DNA of 64,000 nt. It comes from Clostridium acidisoli DSM 12555 (GTDB lineage: Bacteria; Bacillota; Clostridia; Clostridiales; Clostridiaceae). The translations under genes and the position numbers were made by a program. Under the pieces are notes generated by a model, which was not told the origin of the DNA, did not search any database, and saw only the letters and a program-made list of their open reading frames with translations. Positions 47,337 to 56,918 of the stretch are shown here, piece after piece. Every line of letters begins with the position of its first letter. Positions within the stretch are counted from its first letter, which is position 1. The stretch is taken from the NCBI RefSeq assembly GCF_900176305.1, contig NZ_FWXH01000008.1:1-64000 (forward strand). Direction: 5' to 3'.

Positions 47337-49064
47337 TTAAATTAATTTAAATATTTTAAAACCCATAGGTTCTAAGCTTAAATCATTGTATGATTTTTTT
47401 CTCTGTGAAGTAAAAATATCTATGGCAATATGGTCTAGAGATATATTAATACTACGTTCTTCATCATTATTATTAATAGCAATGAGTATGGACTCACTCT
47501 TATAACTTCTTTTAAAAATCAATACATTGTCTTTGCAATAAAGTGTTTTGTAATCGCCATAAATTAAAACTTTATTATTTTTTCTAATAGATATCATAGT
47601 TTTGTAAAGGTTAAATAACTCTTTGTTTTGTTTTTCTTCTTCCCAAACCATACATTTTCTACATTGGGGATCGTCACCACCATTAAGGCCTATTTCATCA
47701 CCATAATAAATATATGGAACTCCTTGATAGCAAAATTGAAATGCAATTGCAAGCTTCATCCTTTCTATATTATCGTCACACTCCGTTAGGAATCTCTTAG
47801 TATCATGACTGCCAATCAAATTCCAGAGTTGTCTTGTTATGCTGTTCATATAAAGTGTCCTGTTAAAAGATAATATATCGTCAAACTTTTCAACACAGAT
47901 GCTCCTATTAGCAAAAAAATCAACTAAAGCATATTTAAAAGGATAATTCATTATGCTGTCCATCTGATCTCCTTTTAAGAAGGAATTTGCTTCATGCATT
48001 ATTTCGCCAATAATAACAGCATCTTTATTAGCTCCTTTAACAACTTTATTAAAGGCTCTCCAAAAATCATGGTCGATTTCATCTGAAACATCAAGTCTCC
48101 AACCATCAATCCCTATTTCTTTTATCCAATATTCTCCCACATCCAATAAATACTTCCTTACTTCTTTATTATTAGTATTAAGTTTTGGCATTTTACTAAC
48201 ACCATTACCAAAAGTGTAGTAGTTAACCTTATCTGTACTAACTGGATAGTCATCAATAAAATACCAATCTTTATATTTTGAAGCTTCTTGATTTATTAAT
48301 AAATCTTTAAAGGCGAAGAAATCACTTCCTGAGTGATTAAATACGGCATCAAAAATAATTTTAATCCCTTTTTCATGACATTTTTTTACTAACTCCTTTG
48401 CTGTATCCAAGGTTCCAAATTGAGGATCTATATCATAGTAATCAGCAGTATTATATTTGTGATTTGAACTTGATTTAAATATTGGAGTTAAGTAAAGCAA
48501 ATTAACACATAAGTCTTCTATATAGTCTAACTTATCAATAATTCCTTTAAGATCTCCACCAAACTTAGAATTGATAGTTACGGAACTACCCCATGTAGAA
48601 GTATTTTCTGGGTCATTTGCAGTATGTCCATTATAAAAACGGTCTGGAAAGATTTGATATACCACGGATTCTTGCAGCCAGATAGATTCTTTATATAAAT
48701 CTCCAGGTGCCAAATAAGCAAATTGAAAAGCTGTGAATTCCTCTTGAACTTTCTTGGAATCTCTAAAACCTCTTTCATCAAAATACACTTTTGTATTATT
48801 AGTATCAATTAACTCAAAGTAATATCTATATCGATTCCTTTTTATAGATATTTCAGTTTCAAAATAATCAAATAAGTTAGCTTGAGCTACAATTTTCATT
48901 TCTTTAACATAATAAGGAGTTTGCGAATTATATCTATCTCTATAATATAGATTACATTTTTTTATATCATTTTTTGCTGTACGTATTCTTATTAGTAGTG
49001 TGTTCAAATCTTTACCATAGGCATAAGGTGTTTCCGTAATATGATATACTGCATGTCTATTCAT
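47337..49064 (-). CDS. GH13 alpha-glycosidase (neopullulanase/maltogenic amylase-like)
   Basis: A 575-residue cytoplasmic enzyme (no signal peptide) with an N-terminal CBM34-like beta domain (about 1-125) and a GH13 barrel. The catalytic triad is visible: nucleophile Asp in GWRLDVSDEID (about 324), acid/base Glu in IIGEIMHEA (about 353) and Asp in IGSHDTKRF (about 420). The architecture suits the cyclomaltodextrinase/neopullulanase group that hydrolyses imported maltodextrins. It lies divergent from the AraC-type gene, which may control it. No LacI-type operator was found in front of it. Confidence 0.9.
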   Translation of the reverse strand: MNRHAVYHITETPYAYGKDLNTLLIRIRTAKNDIKKCNLYYRDRYNSQTPYYVKEMKIVAQANLFDYFETEISIKRNRYRYYFELIDTNNTKVYFDERGFRDSKKVQEEFTAFQFAYLAPGDLYKESIWLQESVVYQIFPDRFYNGHTANDPENTSTWGSSVTINSKFGGDLKGIIDKLDYIEDLCVNLLYLTPIFKSSSNHKYNTADYYDIDPQFGTLDTAKELVKKCHEKGIKIIFDAVFNHSGSDFFAFKDLLINQEASKYKDWYFIDDYPVSTDKVNYYTFGNGVSKMPKLNTNNKEVRKYLLDVGEYWIKEIGIDGWRLDVSDEIDHDFWRAFNKVVKGANKDAVIIGEIMHEANSFLKGDQMDSIMNYPFKYALVDFFANRSICVEKFDDILSFNRTLYMNSITRQLWNLIGSHDTKRFLTECDDNIERMKLAIAFQFCYQGVPYIYYGDEIGLNGGDDPQCRKCMVWEEEKQNKELFNLYKTMISIRKNNKVLIYGDYKTLYCKDNVLIFKRSYKSESILIAINNNDEERSINISLDHIAIDIFTSQRKKSYNDLSLEPMGFKIFKLI

Positions 49065-49319
49065 TTATATCAACCTCACTTTTATATATGTTTAACGTAT
49101 TTATGGTGAAATTATAGCATAATTATTTAGTAGTAATTGTATATAATTAATAAAATATGTATATATATCGTACTATTTTATATACAATATTGAAGTAGAT
49201 TTTTAAATATGCTAATGTTATATCACAGGTATATGCAAAAAAATAACAAATCTATATTATAGCCTTTTTTGGTTTATTGGTTTAGAACTCTGCTTATTTG
49301 AAATTAGGAGGTGTAAATA

Positions 49320-49991
49320 TTGCTAGAAACCTTTGAATCTGATAGGTATATTTTTAATAATGACATATCATTTTTAATTGAGTCAAAAAACATGGGAAAA
49401 GTATTAAAAAATTTAAAGGAAAAACATCTGCAGGAAGAAAAAAATGGACAATCGATTAGGAATAAAAAAAATGATTTAATTATTTGGAATGCTATATACA
49501 CTAAGGAAATTATAAAAAATGGAGTATCTAAAAGTGCTCTACACCCTTTATATAATAAATTCTATGATAAAATTCAGATTATTACTAAGTTAGAAGAACT
49601 ACAAGAACTAGAAATTAGCATGGCAAATTCATATTTTTATATTCTAATAAACGACATTCAAGTAACTGATAATTTTACGATTAATAAAATGCTTCAATAC
49701 ATACATGTTAATATTGAAAATTACTTGTCTCTTGATAAATTATCTAGAGATTTAAATATCTCAGCAGGTTATGCAAGCAATTGTTTTAAAAAATATATGG
49801 GCATTTCAGTTATGAGATACGTGCAGAAAACAAAAATAGACAGGGCAAAAAACTTACTATTAAGTACAAATAAAAGTATTTTATATATTGGAATTTTATT
49901 GGGTTTTTATGATCAAAGCCATTTCAGTAGAACCTTTAAATCAATAGTGGGAATGTCACCAACTATTTATAGAAATAGAAATTATTCTTAA
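49320..49991 (+). CDS. AraC-family transcriptional regulator
   Basis: 223 residues. The C-terminal 100 hold two helix-turn-helix units (YLSLDKLSRDLNISAGYASN and the IGILLGFYDQSHFSRTFKS block) with the AraC-type ending GMSPTIYRNRN. The N-terminal part is short and unlike the usual cupin domain, so the ligand is unknown. TTG start at 49320 behind TAGGAGGTG. Position between the GH13 gene (divergent) and the maltose importer suggests a role in glucan use (inference). Confidence 0.88.
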   Translation: MLETFESDRYIFNNDISFLIESKNMGKVLKNLKEKHLQEEKNGQSIRNKKNDLIIWNAIYTKEIIKNGVSKSALHPLYNKFYDKIQIITKLEELQELEISMANSYFYILINDIQVTDNFTINKMLQYIHVNIENYLSLDKLSRDLNISAGYASNCFKKYMGISVMRYVQKTKIDRAKNLLLSTNKSILYIGILLGFYDQSHFSRTFKSIVGMSPTIYRNRNYS

Positions 49992-50007
49992 AAATTCCAG
50001 ATTAATG

Positions 50008-50062
50008 TTGACTAATATATTTAAAAAGCATATAATTAAGGCAAATGTTGCGATCGTTTGCA
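50008..50062 (+). promoter_or_regulatory. Promoter and LacI-type operator of the maltose importer
   Basis: TTGACT (50008-50013), 17 bp, TATAAT (50031-50036), 12 bp, then TGCGATCGTTTGCA (50049-50062), one mismatch from the strict palindrome at the other sites. About 190 bp of leader follow before the binding-protein gene. Confidence 0.82.
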
Positions 50063-50256
50063 TAACATATTTTTACATGCAACATAAGTATTAGGATAAT
50101 TATATAATCATAAACAAGACCGACGTGTTCATATTATTTATAATATTGGACATGAGTGAGGAAAATCCTTTTGATGTAGTTTGAAGAGCTCTAAGCCTTA
50201 ATAAGCAGGGAGTTTTACAAAAATAGCTATATAAATTATTTATAGGGGGAAGAATC

Positions 50257-51465
50257 ATGAATAAAAAAGTAAAAACAATATGTTCAGTTCTATCAGCTCT
50301 TTTATTAGTAGCAGCTTTGGGAGGCTGTTCATCAAGTACTAGTTCTACAACAAAATCAGGAAAACATCTTATAGTTTGGTCACATTTAACAAAACCAGAA
50401 ATTACGGAATTAGATAAAGTAGCTCAAAAGTGGGCTAAGCAAACTGGTAATACGGTAACAGTTCAAATGGATTCATTAGACCCATCAAAAAGTCAACAAT
50501 TTTTACAAGCAGCTAAAAGTAGTAAAGGTCCTGATATTATGTATGGAATGGCCCATGACAATTTTGGAACCTTCCAAAAAGCAGGGCTATTGGAGCCAGT
50601 TCCATCAGGTATAATCGATACATCCAAATATGTGGACACATCAATTAAGGCAGTATCTTATGACGGAAAAATGTACGCTGTTCCGATGAGTATTGAAACA
50701 TATGCATTATTTTATAACACGGATAAAGTTCCAACTGTACCAACAACGGTAGATGATTTAATAACACAAGCTCAAAAAGTTGGATTGCAGTATGATATTA
50801 ACAACTTCTATTTTAGTTATGCTTTTATGGCTGCTAATGGAGGCTACGTATTCAAAGATAAAGGAAAAGGAGCTTTAGATGCTAACGATATAGGTCTTGG
50901 AAATGAAGGATCAGTGAAAGGATTACAGACAATTCAAGATTTTGTTACAAAATATAAATTTATGAGCGCCGACATAAAAGGTGATAAAGCAAAGGCAGCA
51001 TTCCAAAATGGAACAATTGGATTTTATATAAGTGGACCATGGGATGTTAGTGACTTTACAAAAGCAGGTGTTAAATTTGCAGTTGCACCACTTCCAGGAG
51101 GAATGCCTTCATTCGTTGGTGTGCAAGCATCATTTGTAAATTCTAATTCAAAGAATAAAACAGAGGATTGGGAGTTAATGAAATATTTACAAGAAAATAA
51201 TGAATCAGTAATTAAAGCAGGCAGCAGAATACCAGCACTTAATTCAACACTAGATAAACCAGAATTTAAAGATAATAAGATTACTTCAGCTTTCGTTCAA
51301 CAAGTTAAAAATGGTCAACCAATGCCTAATATTCCAGAAATGCAAGCTGTATGGACTCCAGTTGGAAACGATTTAACATTATTAACTCAAGGAAAATTAA
51401 CCCCAGAAGCAGCAGGAAAAACCATGCATGATCAAGTTGTACAAGGAATATCAATAATGAAATAG
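50257..51465 (+). CDS. Maltose/maltodextrin-type substrate-binding lipoprotein
   Basis: 402 residues: signal MNKKVKTICSVLSALLLVAA, lipobox LGGC with Cys24, then a MalE-like domain (HLIVWSHLTKPE, GPDIMYGMAHDNFGTFQKAG, GTIGFYISGPWDVSDF). It captures alpha-glucan oligosaccharides at the cell surface for the two following permeases. RBS AGGGGGAAG. A 12-bp stem-loop lies between it and the first permease. Confidence 0.93.
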   Translation: MNKKVKTICSVLSALLLVAALGGCSSSTSSTTKSGKHLIVWSHLTKPEITELDKVAQKWAKQTGNTVTVQMDSLDPSKSQQFLQAAKSSKGPDIMYGMAHDNFGTFQKAGLLEPVPSGIIDTSKYVDTSIKAVSYDGKMYAVPMSIETYALFYNTDKVPTVPTTVDDLITQAQKVGLQYDINNFYFSYAFMAANGGYVFKDKGKGALDANDIGLGNEGSVKGLQTIQDFVTKYKFMSADIKGDKAKAAFQNGTIGFYISGPWDVSDFTKAGVKFAVAPLPGGMPSFVGVQASFVNSNSKNKTEDWELMKYLQENNESVIKAGSRIPALNSTLDKPEFKDNKITSAFVQQVKNGQPMPNIPEMQAVWTPVGNDLTLLTQGKLTPEAAGKTMHDQVVQGISIMK

Positions 51466-51467
51466 CT

Positions 51468-51496
51468 TTATAAGGAGAGTAAAACTCTCCTTATAA
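51468..51496 (+). other. Intercistronic stem-loop after the binding-protein gene
   Basis: Perfect 12-bp stem TTATAAGGAGAG / CTCTCCTTATAA with a 5-nt loop and no T run. It probably protects the upstream mRNA or lowers permease expression rather than fully terminating. Confidence 0.75.
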
Positions 51497-51546
51497 AAAT
51501 TTAAGGACATAATGTTATCAAAATATAGATTACAGGAGGGTTATTA

Positions 51547-52509
51547 ATGGTAAGTTTAGAAAAAAGAAAGAAATCAGATAAACCAGTTATGAAAAAGAAT
51601 CTATACGATAAAATAAGACCATATGTATATCTATCCCCTGCATTAATTTCAATATTTATATTAGCTTTTTTGCCTATTGTCTATACTGTCTATATTGCCT
51701 TTACAAACTACAACTTAAATCATTTGAGTGATTTTCATTTAATAGGTATAGGAAATTTTGTATCAATTTTTAATGGACCATTTAAATCAGTATTCTTTCC
51801 GGTCTTTGGATGGACAATTATATTTGCGGTTATTGGAACATTTGGATCCTTCGCTATAGGCTTGTTTTTTTCAATATTGCTAAACAATCCTAATATGAAA
51901 GAAGCAACTGTATATAAGGGACTTTTAATTTTACCTTGGGCACTTCCAGCAACTATTGCGACTTTAGCTTGGCAAGGACTACTAGATCAGAAGTATGGTG
52001 GAATTAATATCTTATTAAAAGATTTACATCTTATTACTACAGGAATTCCATGGCTGACGAACCCATTTTGGGCTAGAGTAGGGATTTGTATTGCAACTCT
52101 TTGGCTTGGTTTTCCTTATATGATGAATGTATGTATTGGAGCACTTTCAAGTATTCCTGATGCTTATTATGAAGCAGCAGAAATTGATGGGGCAACTAAG
52201 TTTCAAAAGTTTAGGAAAATTACACTGCCATCAATAACATCATCATCGTTACCACTTTTAATATCTTCTTTCTCATTTAATTTCTCAAATTTAGGTGCAG
52301 CTTACCTTATCACACAAGGGTTACCAGCAAGAGCTAGTACTCAATTTGCTGGATACACAGATATACTTGCATCAACAACATATAAACTTTCTACCCAATA
52401 TACAAGATATGACATGGGAGCAGCATTTTCAATAATATTATTTTTAATTATTGGTACAATTAGTTTTATAAGCTTCAAATTTTCAGGAGCATTTAAGGAG
52501 GTAGATTAA
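51547..52509 (+). CDS. Maltose-type ABC transporter permease (MalF)
   Basis: A 320-residue CUT1 permease with a cytoplasmic N-terminus and six main helices; the EAA loop reads IPDAYYEAAEIDGATKFQK. LNFSFNFSNLGAAYLITQGLP-like residues in helix 5 resemble MalF substrate-path segments. RBS AGGAGGG. Followed after 2 bp by the MalG-type gene. Confidence 0.93.
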   Translation: MVSLEKRKKSDKPVMKKNLYDKIRPYVYLSPALISIFILAFLPIVYTVYIAFTNYNLNHLSDFHLIGIGNFVSIFNGPFKSVFFPVFGWTIIFAVIGTFGSFAIGLFFSILLNNPNMKEATVYKGLLILPWALPATIATLAWQGLLDQKYGGINILLKDLHLITTGIPWLTNPFWARVGICIATLWLGFPYMMNVCIGALSSIPDAYYEAAEIDGATKFQKFRKITLPSITSSSLPLLISSFSFNFSNLGAAYLITQGLPARASTQFAGYTDILASTTYKLSTQYTRYDMGAAFSIILFLIIGTISFISFKFSGAFKEVD

Positions 52510-52511
52510 TT

Positions 52512-53393
52512 ATGAAAGTAAAAACTGATGAGATAATAAAAAATGATTTAGTTTATAAACATAGATTAAGACCAAGCGAAGCAAGGGATCTTTGGATTTC
52601 AAGAGTTATAATTTGGATTTCTATATTGATTGTTTTGTTTCCTGTATTTTCAGTAGTTACGGCTTCATTAACTAAAGGTGATACTTTCTTTTCCACTACA
52701 TTGCTACCTAAGGCAGTAACATTTAGCAATTATACAAAGGTTTTGCAAGGAACTGATTTTAAAATATGGATGAAAAACAGCATGATTTTATGTATATCTG
52801 TTGCTCTAATACAATTAATAATCAGCATTTTTGCATCATATGCTTTTTCAAGAATGAAATTTAAAGGAAGAAAAAATGGACTAATGGCACTGTTAATTCT
52901 TCAAATGTTTCCAACTACTATGACTGTTCCTGCAATTTTAGGTGTGGCTTACAAATACGGATTTATTGATCAATTTTGGATTCTTATTTTGCTTCTAGCA
53001 GGGGGGAGTGCATATAATATTTGGCTATTAAAAGGTTTTATTGACAGTCTTCCTAAAGAACTAGATGAGGCCGCTAAGGTTGATGGGGCTAGTCACTTTC
53101 AGGTATTCACTAAGATAATACTTCCATTATCAAGACCAATGTTAGCTGTTATATTTTTGTTCAGTTTTGTTAATGTTTATAGTGAATTTGCATTTACTAG
53201 TGCTTTAATGAAGGATGCAAGTAATCAAACTTTGGCAACGGGGTTACAACAATTTATATACAATCAATTTTCGGCCAATTGGACTCAGTTCTCGGCAGCA
53301 GCATTTATGGCAACACTTCCAGTAGCTATTTTGTTTATGTTATTACAGAGATTTATTGCTAAAGGTCTTACTGCTGGTGCGGTAAAGGGCTAA
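52512..53393 (+). CDS. Maltose-type ABC transporter permease (MalG)
   Basis: A 293-residue CUT1 permease with the EAA loop LPKELDEAAKVDGASHFQ and the family C-terminus AKGLTAGAVKG. It completes the binding-protein/MalF/MalG set; no ATPase gene is present. RBS AAGGAGG lies inside the end of malF. Confidence 0.93.
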   Translation: MKVKTDEIIKNDLVYKHRLRPSEARDLWISRVIIWISILIVLFPVFSVVTASLTKGDTFFSTTLLPKAVTFSNYTKVLQGTDFKIWMKNSMILCISVALIQLIISIFASYAFSRMKFKGRKNGLMALLILQMFPTTMTVPAILGVAYKYGFIDQFWILILLLAGGSAYNIWLLKGFIDSLPKELDEAAKVDGASHFQVFTKIILPLSRPMLAVIFLFSFVNVYSEFAFTSALMKDASNQTLATGLQQFIYNQFSANWTQFSAAAFMATLPVAILFMLLQRFIAKGLTAGAVKG

Positions 53394-53410
53394 ATAAAAT
53401 TGTATTATTG

Positions 53411-53446
53411 TAATTTAACAATACAAACGGTTGTATTGTTAAATTA
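53411..53446 (+). promoter_or_regulatory. Perfect 36-bp palindrome between malG-type and GH133 genes
   Basis: TAATTTAACAATACAA, ACGG, then the exact reverse complement TTGTATTGTTAAATTA. As RNA it is a 16-bp hairpin without a T run; as DNA its centre TACAAACGGTTGTA resembles the LacI-type operators (TGCAAACGATTGCA) with a CG core. Either reading would control the downstream gene. Confidence 0.7.
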
Positions 53447-53486
53447 CTTCTATTTTATAACAAATTCACGGAAGGAAACATTTAAT

Positions 53487-55436
53487 ATGAAGATTAATAA
53501 GAGAGGATTAACTGATTTTTATAAAGCAACCTCTAAGGAATATCTATTAACTAATGGATTAGGTGGATTTTCAGCAGCTTCTATATGTGGGTGTAATATA
53601 AATAAATACAATGCATTACTTGTAGCAGCGCTGGTGCCTCCAATAAATAGAAGAGTATTACTCTCAAAATTAGATGAAACTATTTATATAGAGGACAAAG
53701 AATATAAAATTTATACAAATCAATACGGTCCCAAAAAATTTGAAAATGGATTTGTATTTCAGCAGGATTTTGAATATGATTATTTTCCTAGGTTCAAATA
53801 TATTCTTGGAGGAATCATAATTGAGAAGAAAATTACCATGGTATATGGTGAAAACAAAACAGTAATTAGCTATAGTATAAAAAATATAGATAAACCTGCA
53901 AAGGTTTCTATTGGTGTTTTAGTGAATAATAGAGATTGTCATGAGATAACTAAAATGTATGATTTTCAATGTTATCAAAAAACTAATAAAAATGGAACTA
54001 ATATAAAATTTGATATAAATGACACACAAATTTTTATTCAATCAGATAAGGCTTTGTATAGTGAAAAAGAAAAATGGAGTGAAAGCTTTTATTATACAGA
54101 AGAGAAAGAAAGGGGCTTTGAAGCCAGTGAATATAATTTTAAGGCGGGAATCTTTGAAATTTCATTAGAACCTATGGAGAAAGTTAATTTTACTATTGTA
54201 GCTTCAACTAATAAAATAGAAAACACTGACGGAGAAAGTTATTTTATTAATGAATTTAATAGAAAAAATGAGCTTATAAAAAAAATCCCAAATTGTGATG
54301 AAAAAATGAAAATATTAACACTTTCATGTGATCAGTTTATTGTAAAAAGACAATCTACAAAATCATCCACAGTAATAGCAGGATATCCTTGGTTTACTGA
54401 CTGGGGTAGGGATACAATGATAGCTTTTACAGGACTCACATTAGTAACAAGGCGATATGAGGATGCAAAAGAGATACTTTTAACTTTTTCAAAATATATA
54501 AAAAATGGTTTGGTTCCTAATATGTTCCCAGACAATGGAGAGGAACCTTTGTATAACACAGTTGATGCTAGTTTGTGGTATTTCATTTCGGTTTACAACT
54601 ATATTAAATATACAGGAGACTATGATTTTGTGAAGGAAAATATATTTATGCATTTAACAGATATATTGAAATGTTATATAAATGGAACTGATTTCAATAT
54701 TGGTATGGACAAAAAAGATTGTTTGCTTACTGCTGGAAATAAAGATACACAAATTACATGGATGGATGTTAAAATAGGAAATTTTGCTGTTACCCCTAGA
54801 CATGGCAAAGCAGTAGAAATAAATGCTTTATGGTATAACGCTATATGTATTTATGTGGAGCTTTGCAAAAGATTTAACATAGAATGTAAAATTTATGAAT
54901 CTATTAAAAACAATATTAGTAATAATTTTTTAAAACAATTTTGGAATGAAAGTAAATGCTATCTTTATGATTATATTAACGATAAAGAGGTTAATGATGA
55001 TATAAGACCTAATGCAATTATTGCTATTAGCTTACCATTTGAAATAGTGCCAAAGAAATTTGCTGTAAAGATAATTAACAATGTTTTTGAAAAATTATAT
55101 ACAATTTACGGACTTAGAAGTCTTAATAAGGAAAACCCAAAATATAAAGGTGAATACATTGGAAATAGTGAGATGCGAGATTTGTCATATCACCAAGGAC
55201 AAGTATGGACATGGCTTATGGGACCGTTTATATCTGCAGTTAATAAATATTATACAGATAAGGAATTTACAAGAAATATTTTTGAATTATTTTATCAGCA
55301 AATAGAAGACAAATGTGTTCAAAACGTTTCTGAAATATTGGATGGAAACTATCCACACAGGCCAAGAGGATGTTTTGCTCAAGCATGGAGTGTGGGAGAA
55401 ATGCTTAGGGTTTATTATGAAGATGTAAAAATATAG
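53487..55436 (+). CDS. GH133-type glycogen debranching (amylo-alpha-1,6-glucosidase) enzyme
   Basis: A 649-residue protein with an N-terminal beta domain (TNGLGGFSAASICG) and a C-terminal (alpha/alpha)6 barrel carrying AGYPWFTDWGRDTM, LSYHQGQVWTWLMGP and HRPRGCFAQAWSVGE, all typical of this family. It removes alpha-1,6 branch glucose from limit dextrins. The start is the ATG at 53487 behind GGAAGGA; a frame extending to 53400 would run through the palindrome. Third function of the glucan locus after import and GH13 trimming. Confidence 0.9.
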   Translation: MKINKRGLTDFYKATSKEYLLTNGLGGFSAASICGCNINKYNALLVAALVPPINRRVLLSKLDETIYIEDKEYKIYTNQYGPKKFENGFVFQQDFEYDYFPRFKYILGGIIIEKKITMVYGENKTVISYSIKNIDKPAKVSIGVLVNNRDCHEITKMYDFQCYQKTNKNGTNIKFDINDTQIFIQSDKALYSEKEKWSESFYYTEEKERGFEASEYNFKAGIFEISLEPMEKVNFTIVASTNKIENTDGESYFINEFNRKNELIKKIPNCDEKMKILTLSCDQFIVKRQSTKSSTVIAGYPWFTDWGRDTMIAFTGLTLVTRRYEDAKEILLTFSKYIKNGLVPNMFPDNGEEPLYNTVDASLWYFISVYNYIKYTGDYDFVKENIFMHLTDILKCYINGTDFNIGMDKKDCLLTAGNKDTQITWMDVKIGNFAVTPRHGKAVEINALWYNAICIYVELCKRFNIECKIYESIKNNISNNFLKQFWNESKCYLYDYINDKEVNDDIRPNAIIAISLPFEIVPKKFAVKIINNVFEKLYTIYGLRSLNKENPKYKGEYIGNSEMRDLSYHQGQVWTWLMGPFISAVNKYYTDKEFTRNIFELFYQQIEDKCVQNVSEILDGNYPHRPRGCFAQAWSVGEMLRVYYEDVKI

Positions 55437-55466
55437 ATTATAGACCCTAATAATAGTATTTTCGCA

Positions 55467-55516
55467 TTGACATTGATATGGAATTTATATAAAATGATTG
55501 TATGAAATCGATTGTA
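55467..55516 (+). promoter_or_regulatory. Promoter of the LacI-type gene with operator-like site
   Basis: TTGACA (55467-55472), 17 bp, TAAAAT (55490-55495). TGAAATCGATTGTA (55503-55516) matches the operator of the locus at 11 of 14 positions, suggesting autoregulation. Confidence 0.65.
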
Positions 55517-55545
55517 TAATATATGAATCTAGGATGTGAAGAATT

Positions 55546-56556
55546 ATGAGTGTCACTATAAAAGATGTAGCTAGAGAAGCAAATGTATCACCATCAACAG
55601 TATCAAGAGTTATTAGTGGAAGTGCTAGAATAAGTGAGGAAACTAAGACAAGGGTTAGAGAAATAATAAAAAAATTAAATTATCATCCTAATGTTGTTGC
55701 AAGAGGACTTGCCAATAAAGTAACTAAAGTTATTGGTGTAATACTAACTAGTGAAGCTGATGATTTATATAAAAACCCTTTTTATATACAGGTTATGACG
55801 GGTATAAGTGAGCATGCCAAAAAAGCAGGATATTATATCATGTATACATTTTGCGCGACTTATGAAGAGGAACTTAAATGCACTAAGGATTATGTAAATG
55901 GAAATTTAGTTGATGGAATAATACTTACAACAGTTAAAACAAATGATGAATGTATTCAATATCTAAAAGAAATAGATTTCCCATTTGTTGTAATTGGAAG
56001 ACCGGAAGATACAAAACATGTGTTATGGGTTGATAATGATAACTTTCAGGCTATGTATAATGTTGTAAATAACCTGCTATTTAGAGGATATAAGAGAATA
56101 GCGTTTATTGGAGCTAAAACTGAACGAAACATGTCAAAGGATAGACTAGCAGGCTACGTTAAGGCTCTTATAGTTCATGGAGTTACATTAGATATGCATC
56201 TTGTAAAAGAGGCAGGAGATTTCAAAGAAAAATGCGGATATAGAGCTATGAATGAAGTTTTAGAACAAGAAGTGCCATCTGCATTAGTTACAGTAGATGA
56301 TCTTTTAGCTTTCGGTGCAAGCAGAGCTTTAAATGAAAAGAATTTAGACAAAGTGCCAATTGTTGGCTTTAATAATATTCCACTATCAGAATATCATAAA
56401 CCTGCAATATCGTCAGTGGACATTAATGTAAGCAAAGTTGGATACTATGCCTCAAAATTATTGGTAGACAAACTAAAAAATGATATTAAGGAAAATCATT
56501 ATATTATTGAAACTAATTTAATTGAAAGAGAGTCAACGAAATACGATAAACTATAA
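55546..56556 (+). CDS. LacI-family transcriptional repressor of the glucan locus
   Basis: 336 residues: N-terminal LacI helix-turn-helix (TIKDVAREANVSPSTVSRVI, residues 3-22), hinge helix (NVVARGLANK), then the periplasmic-binding-like sensor domain ending in SVDINVSKVGYYASKLL. Very likely the factor that binds the CG-centred TGCAAACGATTGCA-type palindromes found at 33579, 50049, 56753 and 56884, repressing maltodextrin uptake and phosphorolysis genes without inducer. The link is inferred from position and from the known half-site type of LacI proteins. Confidence 0.94.
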   Translation: MSVTIKDVAREANVSPSTVSRVISGSARISEETKTRVREIIKKLNYHPNVVARGLANKVTKVIGVILTSEADDLYKNPFYIQVMTGISEHAKKAGYYIMYTFCATYEEELKCTKDYVNGNLVDGIILTTVKTNDECIQYLKEIDFPFVVIGRPEDTKHVLWVDNDNFQAMYNVVNNLLFRGYKRIAFIGAKTERNMSKDRLAGYVKALIVHGVTLDMHLVKEAGDFKEKCGYRAMNEVLEQEVPSALVTVDDLLAFGASRALNEKNLDKVPIVGFNNIPLSEYHKPAISSVDINVSKVGYYASKLLVDKLKNDIKENHYIIETNLIERESTKYDKL

Positions 56557-56714
56557 GTTTAAAGCAAACCATAAATTCCAATCCTAAATATAGCTAAAAG
56601 TATATTATTTAATTCATAGATATACTTTAAAGCTACGTCAAAAAATATTAAATGGAAATCCTAAATAAAATACTTATTTATCCAAAATAAAATCAAATAT
56701 AACTATATATATTA

Positions 56715-56766
56715 TTGACTAAAGAAAATATATAGTTTATAATAGTAATAAATGCAAACGATTGCA
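56715..56766 (+). promoter_or_regulatory. Promoter and LacI-type operator of the phosphorylase operon
   Basis: TTGACT (56715-56720), 17 bp, TATAAT (56738-56743), 9 bp, TGCAAACGATTGCA (56753-56766). The upstream stretch 56557-56714 has no gene, only an imperfect stem-loop (AAAGTATAT with ATATACTTT) that may end the lacI transcript. Confidence 0.88.
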
Positions 56767-56883
56767 CATATTACTGATATACTTACCAAAATAATTAATT
56801 TGTAGATAAAACTAAAGTTAATATAGGGAATAGATGGTATATATGTTCATAAAAACGGGAAAAAGTTATTATTTTTTTATAGA

Positions 56884-56897
56884 TGCAAACGATTGCA
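56884..56897 (+). promoter_or_regulatory. Second LacI-type operator
   Basis: Another exact TGCAAACGATTGCA, 131 bp downstream of the first and just before the ribosome site (AAGGGGGTG). Two identical operators at this distance could support DNA looping by a tetramer, or a roadblock to elongation. Confidence 0.85.
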
Positions 56898-56918
56898 AAT
56901 TAAGGGGGTGAATTATTT

